DNA from: CAWUEX02 sp038148375
Lineage (GTDB): Bacteria > Pseudomonadota > Alphaproteobacteria > Rhodospirillales > Rhodospirillaceae
Length of the DNA: 64,000 nt
Direction of reading: 5' to 3'
Assembly: GCA_038148375.1 (NCBI GenBank)
Contig: JAYQVH010000004.1
Span: forward strand, 124,001-188,000
Below the pieces are notes generated by a model. The model was not told the origin of the DNA. It saw nothing but the letters and a program-made list of their open reading frames with translations, and searched no databases. The stretch's first letter is position 1; the number at the start of each line of letters is the position of its first letter. This document shows positions 46,865 to 55,415 of this stretch, one piece after another. A program made the position numbers and the translations under genes.

Positions 46865-47341
46865 TCAGTCGAGCCGCGCTGCTACCGCTTCCAGTTCCAG
46901 GAGCACTTCCGGCCGCGCCAGGGCTTTCACGTAGACCAGTGTTCCCGCTTGCGTGCCGCCCGGATTGTATTTCGCGCCGGCTTTGATGATGGCGCCGATG
47001 TCGCCGGGATTAACCATGTACAAATTGGTTTTCACCAAGTCCTTCATCGACATGCCCGCGTCTTCCAAGGTCTGCGTCACCTTGGCGTATACAATATCGG
47101 CCTGGGTCTCCGCGTCTGGCGGCGTATTGCCGTCGGCATCGGTTGCGGTCTGGCCGCTGACGAACACCACGCGAGAACCTGGCGGGATCTCGACGCTGCG
47201 ACGGTCGTAACTGCCGGTCGGGTTGCGCACCACATTGGTTGACGCTTTGTCCTGCGCCCAGGCGCGTACGCCGGACAATCCGGCAACAAGCACGGTTGCG
47301 GCGGACGCAATCACTTTAAATACGGAACGGCGGTTCAGCAT
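46865..47341 (-). CDS. Tat-exported RidA/YjgF family protein
   Basis: This 158-residue protein has a twin-arginine signal (LNRRSVFKVIASAATV, cleavage near AWA) followed by a RidA domain of about 125 residues with VVFVSGQTATDADG and the conserved Arg in ALARPEVLLELEAVA. RidA proteins deaminate reactive enamine/imine intermediates from pyridoxal phosphate enzymes in the cytoplasm; an exported copy points to a different substrate. The ATG at 47341 has GGAGAG upstream. It abuts the convergent NUDIX gene. Confidence 0.83.
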   Translation of the reverse strand: MLNRRSVFKVIASAATVLVAGLSGVRAWAQDKASTNVVRNPTGSYDRRSVEIPPGSRVVFVSGQTATDADGNTPPDAETQADIVYAKVTQTLEDAGMSMKDLVKTNLYMVNPGDIGAIIKAGAKYNPGGTQAGTLVYVKALARPEVLLELEAVAARLD

Positions 47342-47457
47342 GTTTCTCTCCTCCTCGCGGCGGGGCACAGCGCGCCCCAAGAGAAGGATGAAAGTTTCAC
47401 CTGCTAGAAGTCAACGCGCCCGATTGAGGTTGCGTCGGCACGTGGTCGTGCCGATTG

Positions 47458-48732
47458 CTACCATCTCGTGCCGACGCCGACCCTGAGCCGCGTATCCTTC
47501 TGGTTAAAGCCAAGCAGGCTCTCGCTGTAGCCGCTCATGTATTGGACATGCAGGTTGGGGGTGAACAGCTTTTGCACGAAAGGAAACGGTGTCGTCGCAT
47601 CGATGGTGAGCGTTGCCTTGTCCTGCGCGTCTCCCTTGCGAAGGGATGCCATGAGCCCGACGCCCGTCTGCCGTTCCGCATCGCGTTCCATGATCCGCAC
47701 GGCGATTTCGGCATGACCGCGGAAGTCGTCGATCTCCGGATTATCTGACGTACTTCCGACGTAAAGCCAGGTCTTCGGTTTGACGGACAGTTCCCACCAC
47801 ACGCACTCCTCGCAGCCTGGACTGTCCCGGCCGAAGTCGTACACGAATTCCGGTTGAATGTAGGCGTAGTTGAGGCTGCGTGAGTCAGGTCCGTCTCGGC
47901 CGTTGGATTCATGCTGCACACCGAGCCGCACACGGCGCAGACCGAGGCCGGGCAGAATCAATCCTTTCGGATTTACGGGATCACCAATGTCGTAGAACAG
48001 TTCCGGTTTGTAGCTGGAATCGCGGAACGGTTTGGACGCGGAATCAAAATCCCAGAAAGAAAGTTGCGTGTACGCCACATTCAGGTTTTGCAGCCAGCGC
48101 AGCGGTGAGTCCTGCCGGATGTTGTGAAACAGGCGGTACTTAAAGCTGATCTGAAACTTCGCTTCGTCCGGGTTCAGTCCGTACAGAAAGAACATCGGTT
48201 CGTGAATACCGAACGGCGAGCCGTCGCGGCGCTCATAAACGTCGTCGACAGCGCTTTCGATGGTTTCGATGACACCATACTCTTCTGGCTGGTCCGGCTG
48301 AGATTGATCTGATTGAACCGCTTTCGCGACTTGCAAAGGTGGCTCAGCGATCTCCACCAGCGCGACATTGCTGCCGGGCAGGGTGAGGGACAGCCGCCCT
48401 AATCCGCTCCAGCGTTGCGGCACCTGGAAGGTATAGGTTTTACGTACGAACGCATTAGCGCCGAGGGACACCGTGCCCGCGTCGCTTTCCTGCGCCAGGC
48501 GCAGCAGGCCGTCCACATCGGTGCCGCCGCCGCTGAGACGATATCCGAGGGCGACCGGAAAGGTTTTTTCAACGGTTACGCTTTCAGCATTCGTGAACAC
48601 GACCTGGACTTCGACCGACGTGCCGGGCGTCAACGGGTCGCTCGGCGCGATAACCATGACGCCGGCGTCTGCTGGCGAACCGGCGCAGATCAGGAAAACA
48701 CACAGAAGGGGGAGGGCGATTAAGCGCCGCAT
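47458..48732 (-). CDS. pldA: outer-membrane phospholipase A (OMPLA) with N-terminal extension
   Basis: This 424-residue protein has a signal peptide (ending SPADAG) and a C-terminal 12-strand OMPLA barrel with the catalytic His-Ser pair in GVQHESNGRDGP, plus family segments FKYRLFHNI and KPFRDSSYKPELFYD. The enzyme hydrolyses phospholipids that reach the outer leaflet and is activated by calcium-dependent dimerisation. Residues 25-130 form a beta-rich extra domain not present in E. coli PldA (269 residues mature); its role is unknown. A Cys pair (CEEC) lies in a barrel loop. Confidence 0.88.
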   Translation of the reverse strand: MRRLIALPLLCVFLICAGSPADAGVMVIAPSDPLTPGTSVEVQVVFTNAESVTVEKTFPVALGYRLSGGGTDVDGLLRLAQESDAGTVSLGANAFVRKTYTFQVPQRWSGLGRLSLTLPGSNVALVEIAEPPLQVAKAVQSDQSQPDQPEEYGVIETIESAVDDVYERRDGSPFGIHEPMFFLYGLNPDEAKFQISFKYRLFHNIRQDSPLRWLQNLNVAYTQLSFWDFDSASKPFRDSSYKPELFYDIGDPVNPKGLILPGLGLRRVRLGVQHESNGRDGPDSRSLNYAYIQPEFVYDFGRDSPGCEECVWWELSVKPKTWLYVGSTSDNPEIDDFRGHAEIAVRIMERDAERQTGVGLMASLRKGDAQDKATLTIDATTPFPFVQKLFTPNLHVQYMSGYSESLLGFNQKDTRLRVGVGTRW

Positions 48733-48897
48733 AGGAACCGCTCCGAGGAATAAGGATAACCGGGGTTAGACAAAATACGCGCCGGAAACGCAAGGGTTGC
48801 ACGTTTGTAAGCTGTGGTGTGTTCCGAATCGCCTTGACTCGCGGGTCACCGCCGCCGCTATGGTCGGGCGATTTTCACCGACACCGGAGCCTCGCGA

Positions 48898-50508
48898 ATG
48901 GCTGTCTGCCGCCGATTTCTTTTCACACTCCTTTCCTTTGCCGCCTTTGCGGCGGCGGCCCATGGGGAGGTCGTCCTGCACCGTGGTAACGGTGTGGAAC
49001 CGGACTCGCTTGACCCGCATCGTGCCGCCGGTATTTGGGAGCACGAAATCATCGGCGACATGTTTATGGGCCTGACCCAGAAAACTGCGGATGGAGAGGT
49101 CATTCCAGGGTCCGCCGAGTCTTGGACGATCAGTGACGATGGGCTGGTTTATACGTTCACGCTCCGCCAAGACCTCGTGTGGTCGGATGGGGTTCCTGTG
49201 ACGCCAGGCGATTTCGTCTTCGCCTGGCGCCGGATCATCGATCCGTTGACCGCGGCCCGCTATGCGGCGCTTCTGTATCCGGTGAAAAACGCCTACGCCA
49301 TCAACACCGGCGCCCTTCCACCTGAACAGATCGGTATCCGCGCCGTCGATGCGATGACGGTGGAAATCACGTTGGAAAATCCGGCGCCCTATCTGCCGGA
49401 GTTGCTCAGTCACTATGTAACCTTCCCCATTCCGCCGCATGTGTATGCCGAGTACGGCGAAGACTGGGTCAAGGCGGGCAACATGGTTTCCAACGGGGCG
49501 TATGTGCTTGATGAATGGCTGTCGAATGCGCACGTGAAGCTGGTGAAAAACCCTCTGTTCTACGAGGCCGATACCGTCGTCATCGATACGGTGTTCTTTT
49601 ATCCGGTCGAGGATTCCCGCACTGCGCTGAAAATGTTCAAGGCCGGGGAACTCGACATGAACATTTCCACCGGCGGATTCCCGGCGCCGATGATCAAGGA
49701 ACTGCTCGAAGAACTGCCGGGCGAGGCGCGTGTCTATCCTTACCTCGGCAACGGTATTTTGCCCTTCAACACGAAGAAACCGCCATTCAACGACGTGCGA
49801 GTGCGCAAGGCCGTGTCCATGCTGATCGACCGCGACATTATCAATAATCGAATTGTCGCCGTCGGCAATATTTCGGCGTATGCGTTCGTTCCACCGCAGA
49901 CCGCCAACTATATCCCGGGCGCTCAGACCGACTTCGCCAGCATGACGATGGCAGAGCGCCGCGTCGAGGCGAAACGCCTTCTCGCCGAAGCCGGCTACAC
50001 CGATGACAACCCGCTGCGCTTCGAAATCAGTTATCGAAATTCCTATGACAACACGCGGCGGATGTCGGGTATCGCTGCGATGCTGAGACAGGCCGGAGTG
50101 GTTGCCAGCATCGCGCCCTATGAAACGCGCATCTCGTATACCAAGCTCGATCAGGGCGACTACGAAATGGGCGATGCCGGCTGGGTCGCCGATTACAACG
50201 ACCCCTATAATTTCCTCTATCTGTTGCTGTGCGATGCAGGCCCGATGAATTGGCCGAAGTACTGCAATCCCGAGTACGATGCGCTGATCGAGAAAGCGGC
50301 CAACACGCTGGATATGGATGAGCGCGCGCGGCTGATGTCCGAAGCGGAACAGATCATGCTGAACGATCACCCCGTCGCACCGATCGACTTCAGCACCCAT
50401 CGCAATCTTGTGTCCAGGCGCGTGACAGGTTTTGAGGACAACATCCAGAACCTGCATCCGACCCGCTGGATGTCGTTCGTCGATGATGCCCAAGCGGCCC
50501 AGCGCTAA
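48898..50508 (+). CDS. OppA-type peptide ABC transporter binding protein (orphan)
   Basis: This 536-residue periplasmic binding protein has a signal peptide (ending AHGE) and the cluster C fold of OppA, with early NGVEPDSLDPHRAAG, the signature DFVFAWRRIIDP and the C-terminal AEQIMLNDHPVAPI. It would bind oligopeptides; in E. coli-type systems OppA pairs with OppBCDF, but no permease or ATPase genes follow here. The downstream DUF885 peptidase gene starts 28 bases after it on the same strand, so they may be coexpressed. Confidence 0.92.
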   Translation: MAVCRRFLFTLLSFAAFAAAAHGEVVLHRGNGVEPDSLDPHRAAGIWEHEIIGDMFMGLTQKTADGEVIPGSAESWTISDDGLVYTFTLRQDLVWSDGVPVTPGDFVFAWRRIIDPLTAARYAALLYPVKNAYAINTGALPPEQIGIRAVDAMTVEITLENPAPYLPELLSHYVTFPIPPHVYAEYGEDWVKAGNMVSNGAYVLDEWLSNAHVKLVKNPLFYEADTVVIDTVFFYPVEDSRTALKMFKAGELDMNISTGGFPAPMIKELLEELPGEARVYPYLGNGILPFNTKKPPFNDVRVRKAVSMLIDRDIINNRIVAVGNISAYAFVPPQTANYIPGAQTDFASMTMAERRVEAKRLLAEAGYTDDNPLRFEISYRNSYDNTRRMSGIAAMLRQAGVVASIAPYETRISYTKLDQGDYEMGDAGWVADYNDPYNFLYLLLCDAGPMNWPKYCNPEYDALIEKAANTLDMDERARLMSEAEQIMLNDHPVAPIDFSTHRNLVSRRVTGFEDNIQNLHPTRWMSFVDDAQAAQR

Positions 50509-50536
50509 GCCCCACCGTCACCTGAAAGTATCCGCC

Positions 50537-52342
50537 ATGAAGAAGACTGCTCTTGCCTGCGCCGGCCTAATTTTCTTAGCCGCATGCGACAACGCGGAAC
50601 AGGCTTCACCCGCACCGACGCCGTCCGAACGGTTCAACACGTTCCTGGATGAACGCTACGACCTATGGGTAGATCGCAATCCGGAATGGCAGTCCTACCT
50701 TGGCATCAAGAAGGATTACGGCAAGTGGAACGACGCCTCTCCGGCTGCGCGCGAAGCCGATCTCGAACTGGCGCGCCAAACCATAGCCGATGTCGAGGCC
50801 TTCGACTTCGACTCTTTGGATCAGCAGGCGCAGATCAGCTATCAGCTTTACATCGACGAAATGCAGCAGCGCCTCGATGGCGACCGCTTCCGCCTCTACG
50901 GTTATCAGGTCAATCAGATGTTCGGCGTGCAGTCCGATGTGCCCGCGTTCCTGATCAATATTCACCAGGTCACCAGTGTCGACGATGCCGACGCCTATAT
51001 TTCCCGGCTCAACGGTGTGCCGCAGAAGCTCGGTGATGCCATGCGCATAATGCGCGAGGCGCAGGCCGCCGGCATTCTGCCGCCCAAGTTCGTGTTCGAT
51101 CACGTTCTGCGGGACATCGACAACATTATCTCCGGGCGGCCGTTCGATGAGTCGGACGCCGACTCAACGCTGCTGGCCGATTTCAAGGACAAGGTCGGCG
51201 CGCTCGAACTCGAAAAAGACGCCCAAGACAATCTGATTGCCCGGGCATCGGAAGCCTTAACGTCCGCCGTCGCGCCGGCCTATGCCGATCTGCGCGCGCT
51301 TGTCGTCGCGCAGGAGGCCGCGGCCACTACCGACGACGGTGCCTGGAAGCATCCGGAAGGCGATGCCTATTACACGTTCCGCCTTAAGGTGCAGACGACC
51401 ACCGACCTGACCGCGTCCGAGATCCACGATCTCGGCCTTTCGGAGGTTGACCGCATTCATCAGGAAATGCGCGGCATCATGACCCAGGTCGGGTTTGAGG
51501 GCACGTTGCAGGACTTTTTCGCCTTCATGCGCGAAGACCGGCGCTTCTACCTGCCCGGCACGGACGAGGGGAGGCAGACCTATCTCGACCGCACCAACGA
51601 TCTCATCGCCGATATGAAAGCCCGCCTGCCGCAGGCGTTCGCGACCCTGCCGAAGGCCGACCTCGACGTCAAACGGGTCGAGGCGTTCCGTGAGCGTTCC
51701 GCCGGCAAGGCGTTTTATCAATCCCCGTCACCGGACGGCACGCGGCCGGGGCGCTATTACGTCAATCTTTACGACATGTCGGCCATGCCTGTGTACGAGC
51801 TTGATGCCTTGGCGTATCACGAAGCCATACCCGGCCATCACATGCAGATCGCCATCGCCCAGGAACTGGAGGGGATGCCAAAGTTCCGGCGCTACGACGG
51901 GGCGACGTCTTACGTCGAAGGCTGGGGGTTGTATTCCGAACTGCTACCGAAGGAGATGGGTCTCTATCAGGACCCCTACGCAGACTTCGGCCGCCTGTCG
52001 ATGGAGCTGTGGCGCGCCTGCCGTCTAGTCGTTGATACAGGTCTGCACGACAAGCGCTGGACCCGCGAGCAGGCGATCGACTATCTCAAGCAAAACACGC
52101 CGGCACCCGAATACGAAGCGGTCAAATCCATCGAGCGCTATATCGTCATGCCGGGACAGGCGGCCGCCTACAAAATCGGCATGTTGAAAATCCTCGAGCT
52201 GCGGGCCGAGGCCGAGGCGGCGCTCGGTGAGGCGTATGACATCCGCGACTTCCACGATGTCGTACTGCGCAACGGCGCGCTGCCGCTTGATCACCTGGAA
52301 GAGCAAGTCCGCGCCTGGATTGCGTCTTCTCAGCGATCCTGA
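50537..52342 (+). CDS. DUF885 family lipoprotein (putative metallopeptidase)
   Basis: This 601-residue protein has a lipoprotein signal peptide (lipobox LAAC, Cys17) and a DUF885 domain. The segment AYHEAIPGHHMQIA carries the HEXXXHH-like metal motif typical of the family, whose members are thought to be gluzincin-like peptidases, with a later Glu-rich helix (EGWGLYSELLPKEMG). Substrate is unknown. Its position after an OppA gene suggests peptide processing at the periplasmic face of the outer membrane. Confidence 0.87.
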   Translation: MKKTALACAGLIFLAACDNAEQASPAPTPSERFNTFLDERYDLWVDRNPEWQSYLGIKKDYGKWNDASPAAREADLELARQTIADVEAFDFDSLDQQAQISYQLYIDEMQQRLDGDRFRLYGYQVNQMFGVQSDVPAFLINIHQVTSVDDADAYISRLNGVPQKLGDAMRIMREAQAAGILPPKFVFDHVLRDIDNIISGRPFDESDADSTLLADFKDKVGALELEKDAQDNLIARASEALTSAVAPAYADLRALVVAQEAAATTDDGAWKHPEGDAYYTFRLKVQTTTDLTASEIHDLGLSEVDRIHQEMRGIMTQVGFEGTLQDFFAFMREDRRFYLPGTDEGRQTYLDRTNDLIADMKARLPQAFATLPKADLDVKRVEAFRERSAGKAFYQSPSPDGTRPGRYYVNLYDMSAMPVYELDALAYHEAIPGHHMQIAIAQELEGMPKFRRYDGATSYVEGWGLYSELLPKEMGLYQDPYADFGRLSMELWRACRLVVDTGLHDKRWTREQAIDYLKQNTPAPEYEAVKSIERYIVMPGQAAAYKIGMLKILELRAEAEAALGEAYDIRDFHDVVLRNGALPLDHLEEQVRAWIASSQRS

Positions 52343-52457
52343 CCGCACCTGTCCGGACGACTGTTCACATCCCGGTGTGATGCGCTGATGTGATTGGATC
52401 GCGGCCAATGGTCCGTGAAATCATGCGCCCACGGTTTCAAGAGTGGAGGGTGAGACG

Positions 52458-53105
52458 ATGCGCGGGTTAATAGTCCTTTTGGGTGCCGTCGTTCTGGCGC
52501 ACATTGCGCCGGCTCAGGCCGTCGATCCGGATCTGCAGGCCGACGCCAATGCGCGGACCCAACGCTATGCCCTGGACCTCCAAAACGATCCCGGCACACC
52601 GCATCTCGGTAACGCCGTCGGCGATATCGTCGTCGTCGAGTTCTTCGATTACCAATGCCCGTTCTGTAAAGCCGCCGAGCCCCGCCTGAAGGACCTTGTG
52701 CGCGCGGACGGCAACATCAAGCTGGTGGTCAAGGACTTCCCGATTCTCGGGCCGGTCTCCGTGGTCGCGGCAAAGGCGGCGCTGGCCGCTGAGCGTCAGG
52801 GCAAACACGCTGACTTCCACAACGCGCTGATGGCGCGCAAAGGCCAGCTGACGGAAGAGCGCATCTATACGGTCGCAGAGTCCGTTGGGCTCGATGTCGA
52901 TCAGCTCAAGGCAGATATGATCTCGCCTGAGGTCGCCGATCAGTTGATCGAGAACTTCAACCTGGCCCGCAAACTCAGAATTTCCGTCGTGCCCGGCTAT
53001 ATCGTCGGCGGCACGGTGCTGTCGGGCTTGTCGTCGGAGACATCGACCGCGGCAATTGACTTCGGGGTCGAGGTCGCAAACGAGCGGGCACGCGCGTCTA
53101 ACTGA
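52458..53105 (+). CDS. DsbA-like thiol:disulfide oxidoreductase
   Basis: This 215-residue periplasmic protein has a signal peptide (ending PAQA) and a thioredoxin fold with the redox motif CPFC in FFDYQCPFCKAAEP; the cis-proline loop is VVPGYIVGG. It resembles the DsbA/ScsC-like group that includes DsbG-type and suppressor-of-copper proteins. The ATG at 52458 follows GGAGGGTGAG. It is convergent with the alpha/beta hydrolase gene, six bases away, and may oxidise or protect thiols of the many exported proteins here. Confidence 0.88.
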   Translation: MRGLIVLLGAVVLAHIAPAQAVDPDLQADANARTQRYALDLQNDPGTPHLGNAVGDIVVVEFFDYQCPFCKAAEPRLKDLVRADGNIKLVVKDFPILGPVSVVAAKAALAAERQGKHADFHNALMARKGQLTEERIYTVAESVGLDVDQLKADMISPEVADQLIENFNLARKLRISVVPGYIVGGTVLSGLSSETSTAAIDFGVEVANERARASN

Positions 53106-53110
53106 CTTAG

Positions 53111-54112
53111 TTAGGCGTTCAGGAACTTCTCGATCGCGTCGACCTTATCCTGCGTGCCGGCGGTCATCGGCAGCACCAGATGTTCGGCGTCGGGCAATAA
53201 GTTCGCCGCTTCTTCCACCGAGACATAGAGCGGATCGGCGCGGTGCGCCATGCAGAAGGATGGTACGGTGCACAGCGGCAGACGGTCCCGCGTTTTATGG
53301 CGGAACACGGCGTTGTAGCCCTTGTAGTAGTGATCCAGCGCCTTCATCACTTCCATGACCCCATTGTGCAGCACTTCCGGCGGCCAGGGTTCCTTGCCGA
53401 GGTAATGTTCGGCGTCGCGCCGGTAATGCGGGAAATACACGCCCATGTCCTTCATGAAGTTCCACGCCCAGATGAAGTGCTCGCCGTTTTCCTGCGGCTT
53501 CACTTTCGGCGCGTAGTTGGCCAGCATGTCGGCCGCCAGGTCCTCGTCGAACAGCGCAACCCCGTCGAACACCAGCTTGCGCACCCGGTCCGGATGGGCG
53601 ATGGCGATTTCCAGGCCGATGTTGGCACCGGTGTGGCTGCCGTATACATCCACCTTGTCCAGCCCAAGCTGGTCCCAGATGCGGATGACGCTGTCGGCGT
53701 AATAGGTCAACTCGGGTTCTTCCGGTTCGGGCGGTACGGATTCTCCGAAGCCGAGTGTGTCGGCGGCGATGACGCGGCGGGACTGTCCCAACAGTCCAAC
53801 CATTCCACTGAGACCCTTCGAGGAGCCCGGCCCGGCATGCATCATGTACAGGGGCAGGGGGCCGCCGTCTGTGTACTCGCCGGCATGGCGATAGTGCACC
53901 AAGCCTTCTTTGATGCGTACGAACGCACGGTCGACGTCCATGGTGACTCCGCCCTCGGGCATTGCTTGTGCGTCTTTCGCCATTTTGATTTCTCCGGATT
54001 GCGCCTGTGCAGTGGTGGGTGTGATGGTGGATTGACCCAGCGCGGCCGAGGCGGCGGTTGCCCCAATGAGGGTGCGGCGGCTCAGCGCGGTGCGTGGGGT
54101 GTTTTCGGTCAT
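53111..54112 (-). CDS. Tat-exported alpha/beta hydrolase fold protein, atypical active site
   Basis: This 333-residue protein has a twin-arginine signal (LSRRTLIGATAA, cleavage near AQA) and an alpha/beta hydrolase fold. The oxyanion loop MHAGPGSS and AADTLGFGES are normal, but the nucleophile elbow reads YGSHTGANIG, placing Thr161 where Ser is expected, and no His is seen in the usual C-terminal position (the segment there reads LPMTAGTQDK). It may therefore be a non-catalytic or differently acting member. The ATG at 54112 is preferred because a terminator lies upstream. Confidence 0.78.
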   Translation of the reverse strand: MTENTPRTALSRRTLIGATAASAALGQSTITPTTAQAQSGEIKMAKDAQAMPEGGVTMDVDRAFVRIKEGLVHYRHAGEYTDGGPLPLYMMHAGPGSSKGLSGMVGLLGQSRRVIAADTLGFGESVPPEPEEPELTYYADSVIRIWDQLGLDKVDVYGSHTGANIGLEIAIAHPDRVRKLVFDGVALFDEDLAADMLANYAPKVKPQENGEHFIWAWNFMKDMGVYFPHYRRDAEHYLGKEPWPPEVLHNGVMEVMKALDHYYKGYNAVFRHKTRDRLPLCTVPSFCMAHRADPLYVSVEEAANLLPDAEHLVLPMTAGTQDKVDAIEKFLNA

Positions 54113-54152
54113 GAGTTCGCATCCTGCCGTGTCGGCGCCGCCGCTGCATGCC

Positions 54153-54181
54153 AAAAAAAACGGGCGATCCAGGATCGCCCG
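54153..54181 (-). terminator. intrinsic terminator of the PepSY-like gene
   Basis: On the minus strand a nine-base stem (CGGGCGATC, three-base loop, GATCGCCCG) is followed by T8. It lies after the stop of the 54247-54954 gene and before the alpha/beta hydrolase start, ending the former transcript and supporting 54112 as the hydrolase start. Confidence 0.88.
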
Positions 54182-54246
54182 TGCAGTGAACATGAAAGGG
54201 GACTTAGGGGAGAGGTTTTATTGGTTCAGGGCTGAGAGGGCTCCGT

Positions 54247-54954
54247 TTACTCGGCGAAGCCGCGGCGTGTGCGCCCGGAACTGCGGTCGATCTCGCGGCG
54301 GACCACCAGGGAGTCTTCCAGGGTGACGATTTCCACCACGATGGTGTCGTCGTCGACGGCTTCGACGCTGCCGACCTTAAGACGGTCATTGCCGGACAGG
54401 ATCAGGCGGGATTCGGCCAGGGTACGCGCCTGTTCGACGGTCAGTTCGAGGTCGCGGTTGTTCGGACCCATGGCCATTGCCAAGGCATTGAAGCCCCGGC
54501 CGCCACGACGCTCGCGGCCGAATTCGCGTCCGCCCTCATGGCCCCCCATTTTGCCGCGCATCATGCGCTTGGCGACACGGCGGTCCATTTCTGCCGGGCG
54601 GCCGGTGCGGGTCGAGATTTCGACCGTCTGCACCAGAGAGTCATCCTTCGTGACAATGTCGACCAAGACCGAGTTGTTCTCCGTCGCCGTCGTTTTGCCG
54701 ACTTTTAGGTTGGTGTTGCCCATGGAGGCGATGCGGCCTCCAACAATGTCGCGCACTTGATCGACGCTCAGGTGCTTGTCGATTTCGCTCAAGCGTTCTT
54801 CCATTCGGTCGTGCATGCGGTGTTCGAACATGGCGCGCCGGTTGTCATCGGCGTCGGCGGCGAAGGTCGGGGTAAGGGTCGCCCAGCACACCAGCAGCAC
54901 AATCGCGGTCAGACCTGTCTTAACGGTGTTTTCGATGATGAAGCTCTTATTCAT
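54247..54954 (-). CDS. exported protein with two PepSY-like repeats
   Basis: This 235-residue protein has a signal peptide (about residues 12-33, TPTFAA) and two copies of a 58-residue unit at about 62-119 and 171-228. They align without gaps and I count 23 identities (about 40%): LKVG, VTKDDSLV against VTLEDSLV and the closing GR are shared. The pattern (helix, then three strands) suggests PepSY-like domains. A Gly/Arg-rich linker (GHEGGREFGRERRGGRG) joins them. It is divergent from an OmpR/EnvZ-type pair and is probably controlled by it. I cannot name a substrate. Confidence 0.7.
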   Translation of the reverse strand: MNKSFIIENTVKTGLTAIVLLVCWATLTPTFAADADDNRRAMFEHRMHDRMEERLSEIDKHLSVDQVRDIVGGRIASMGNTNLKVGKTTATENNSVLVDIVTKDDSLVQTVEISTRTGRPAEMDRRVAKRMMRGKMGGHEGGREFGRERRGGRGFNALAMAMGPNNRDLELTVEQARTLAESRLILSGNDRLKVGSVEAVDDDTIVVEIVTLEDSLVVRREIDRSSGRTRRGFAE

Positions 54955-55027
54955 GGCGATGGTTCCTCGTTAACTTACGGAAGTGGGAAATCCGTCCTCG
55001 TATTGATCCCCTGTGGGGTGCCACCGC

Positions 55028-55069
55028 CCGGACCCGGTCTTCAAAGGGGGAAAGGGGCTCCGGGTCCGG
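55028..55069. repeat. perfect 10-base inverted repeat
   Basis: CCGGACCCGG and CCGGGTCCGG are separated by a 22-base purine-rich spacer. It lies in the 5' region of the PepSY-like gene, downstream of the 33-residue ORF. It could form a hairpin in the messenger; it is not followed by a T run in either direction. Confidence 0.5.
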
Positions 55070-55086
55070 CAGGGCGATAGCCGCCA

Positions 55087-55188
55087 TTAAAAGGGGCAAG
55101 CGGCGGCTACGGTGGAAGCAATCGTGGTCCAGGCAGTGAGCAGAACCACAGTGGTGATCGCGGTGTTCAAAGCGGTGTCCATTTTCAT
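55087..55188 (-). CDS. 33-residue hydrophobic small protein
   Basis: A short frame from ATG at 55188 (or the second ATG at 55182) to TAA encodes a 33-residue peptide (MKMDTALNTAITTVVLL...). After a short charged start it is one hydrophobic stretch of about 25 residues rich in Thr, Ala and Val, ending AAACPF. A GAGG element lies eight bases before the second ATG. It would be a single-pass membrane peptide or a bare signal-like sequence. It sits in the divergent region of the two-component locus and has no homologue I recognise; it may not be translated. Confidence 0.4.
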   Translation of the reverse strand: MKMDTALNTAITTVVLLTAWTTIASTVAAACPF

Positions 55189-55272
55189 GTCCTCGTTTCG
55201 TTTGTTGTGAACTGGCGGTGTCGGGTGTTTGTTATTTCCGCTTCGTTCGATGAGGCCATTAAGCCAGTCCTC

Positions 55273-55340
55273 TGTAACGGCCCGATGTCGTGAACACGGG
55301 AAAAGTGTAACCGGCTGTAACCAGACGGCCCGCTGTTACA
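55273..55340 (+). promoter_or_regulatory. cluster of TGTAAC boxes upstream of the response regulator
   Basis: TGTAAC occurs at 55273, 55306 and 55316 and inverted (GTTACA) at 55335. The middle two form GTAAC-N5-GTAAC, the ten-base-spaced tandem half sites typical of OmpR-class regulators and close to the CpxR pattern. The region lies 75 to 143 bases upstream of the response regulator start and between it and the divergent PepSY-like gene, so autoregulation plus control of that gene is likely. Confidence 0.65.
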
Positions 55341-55415
55341 GTTTGTTGCGGAAAATGGGAGTTTTCTGCGGGCTGGAGTGTTGCGCGCCGACCGGGGCCC
55401 TATAATATCCAGGCC

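Noticed and set aside
48766..50493. 575-codon minus-strand frame opposite the OppA gene
   Set aside because: The OppA frame carries the family motifs and signal peptide; the reverse frame has none and no ribosome binding site.
53295..54149. 284-codon minus-strand frame overlapping the alpha/beta hydrolase
   Set aside because: It is a shifted reading of the hydrolase gene, rich in Arg and His, without a start signal.
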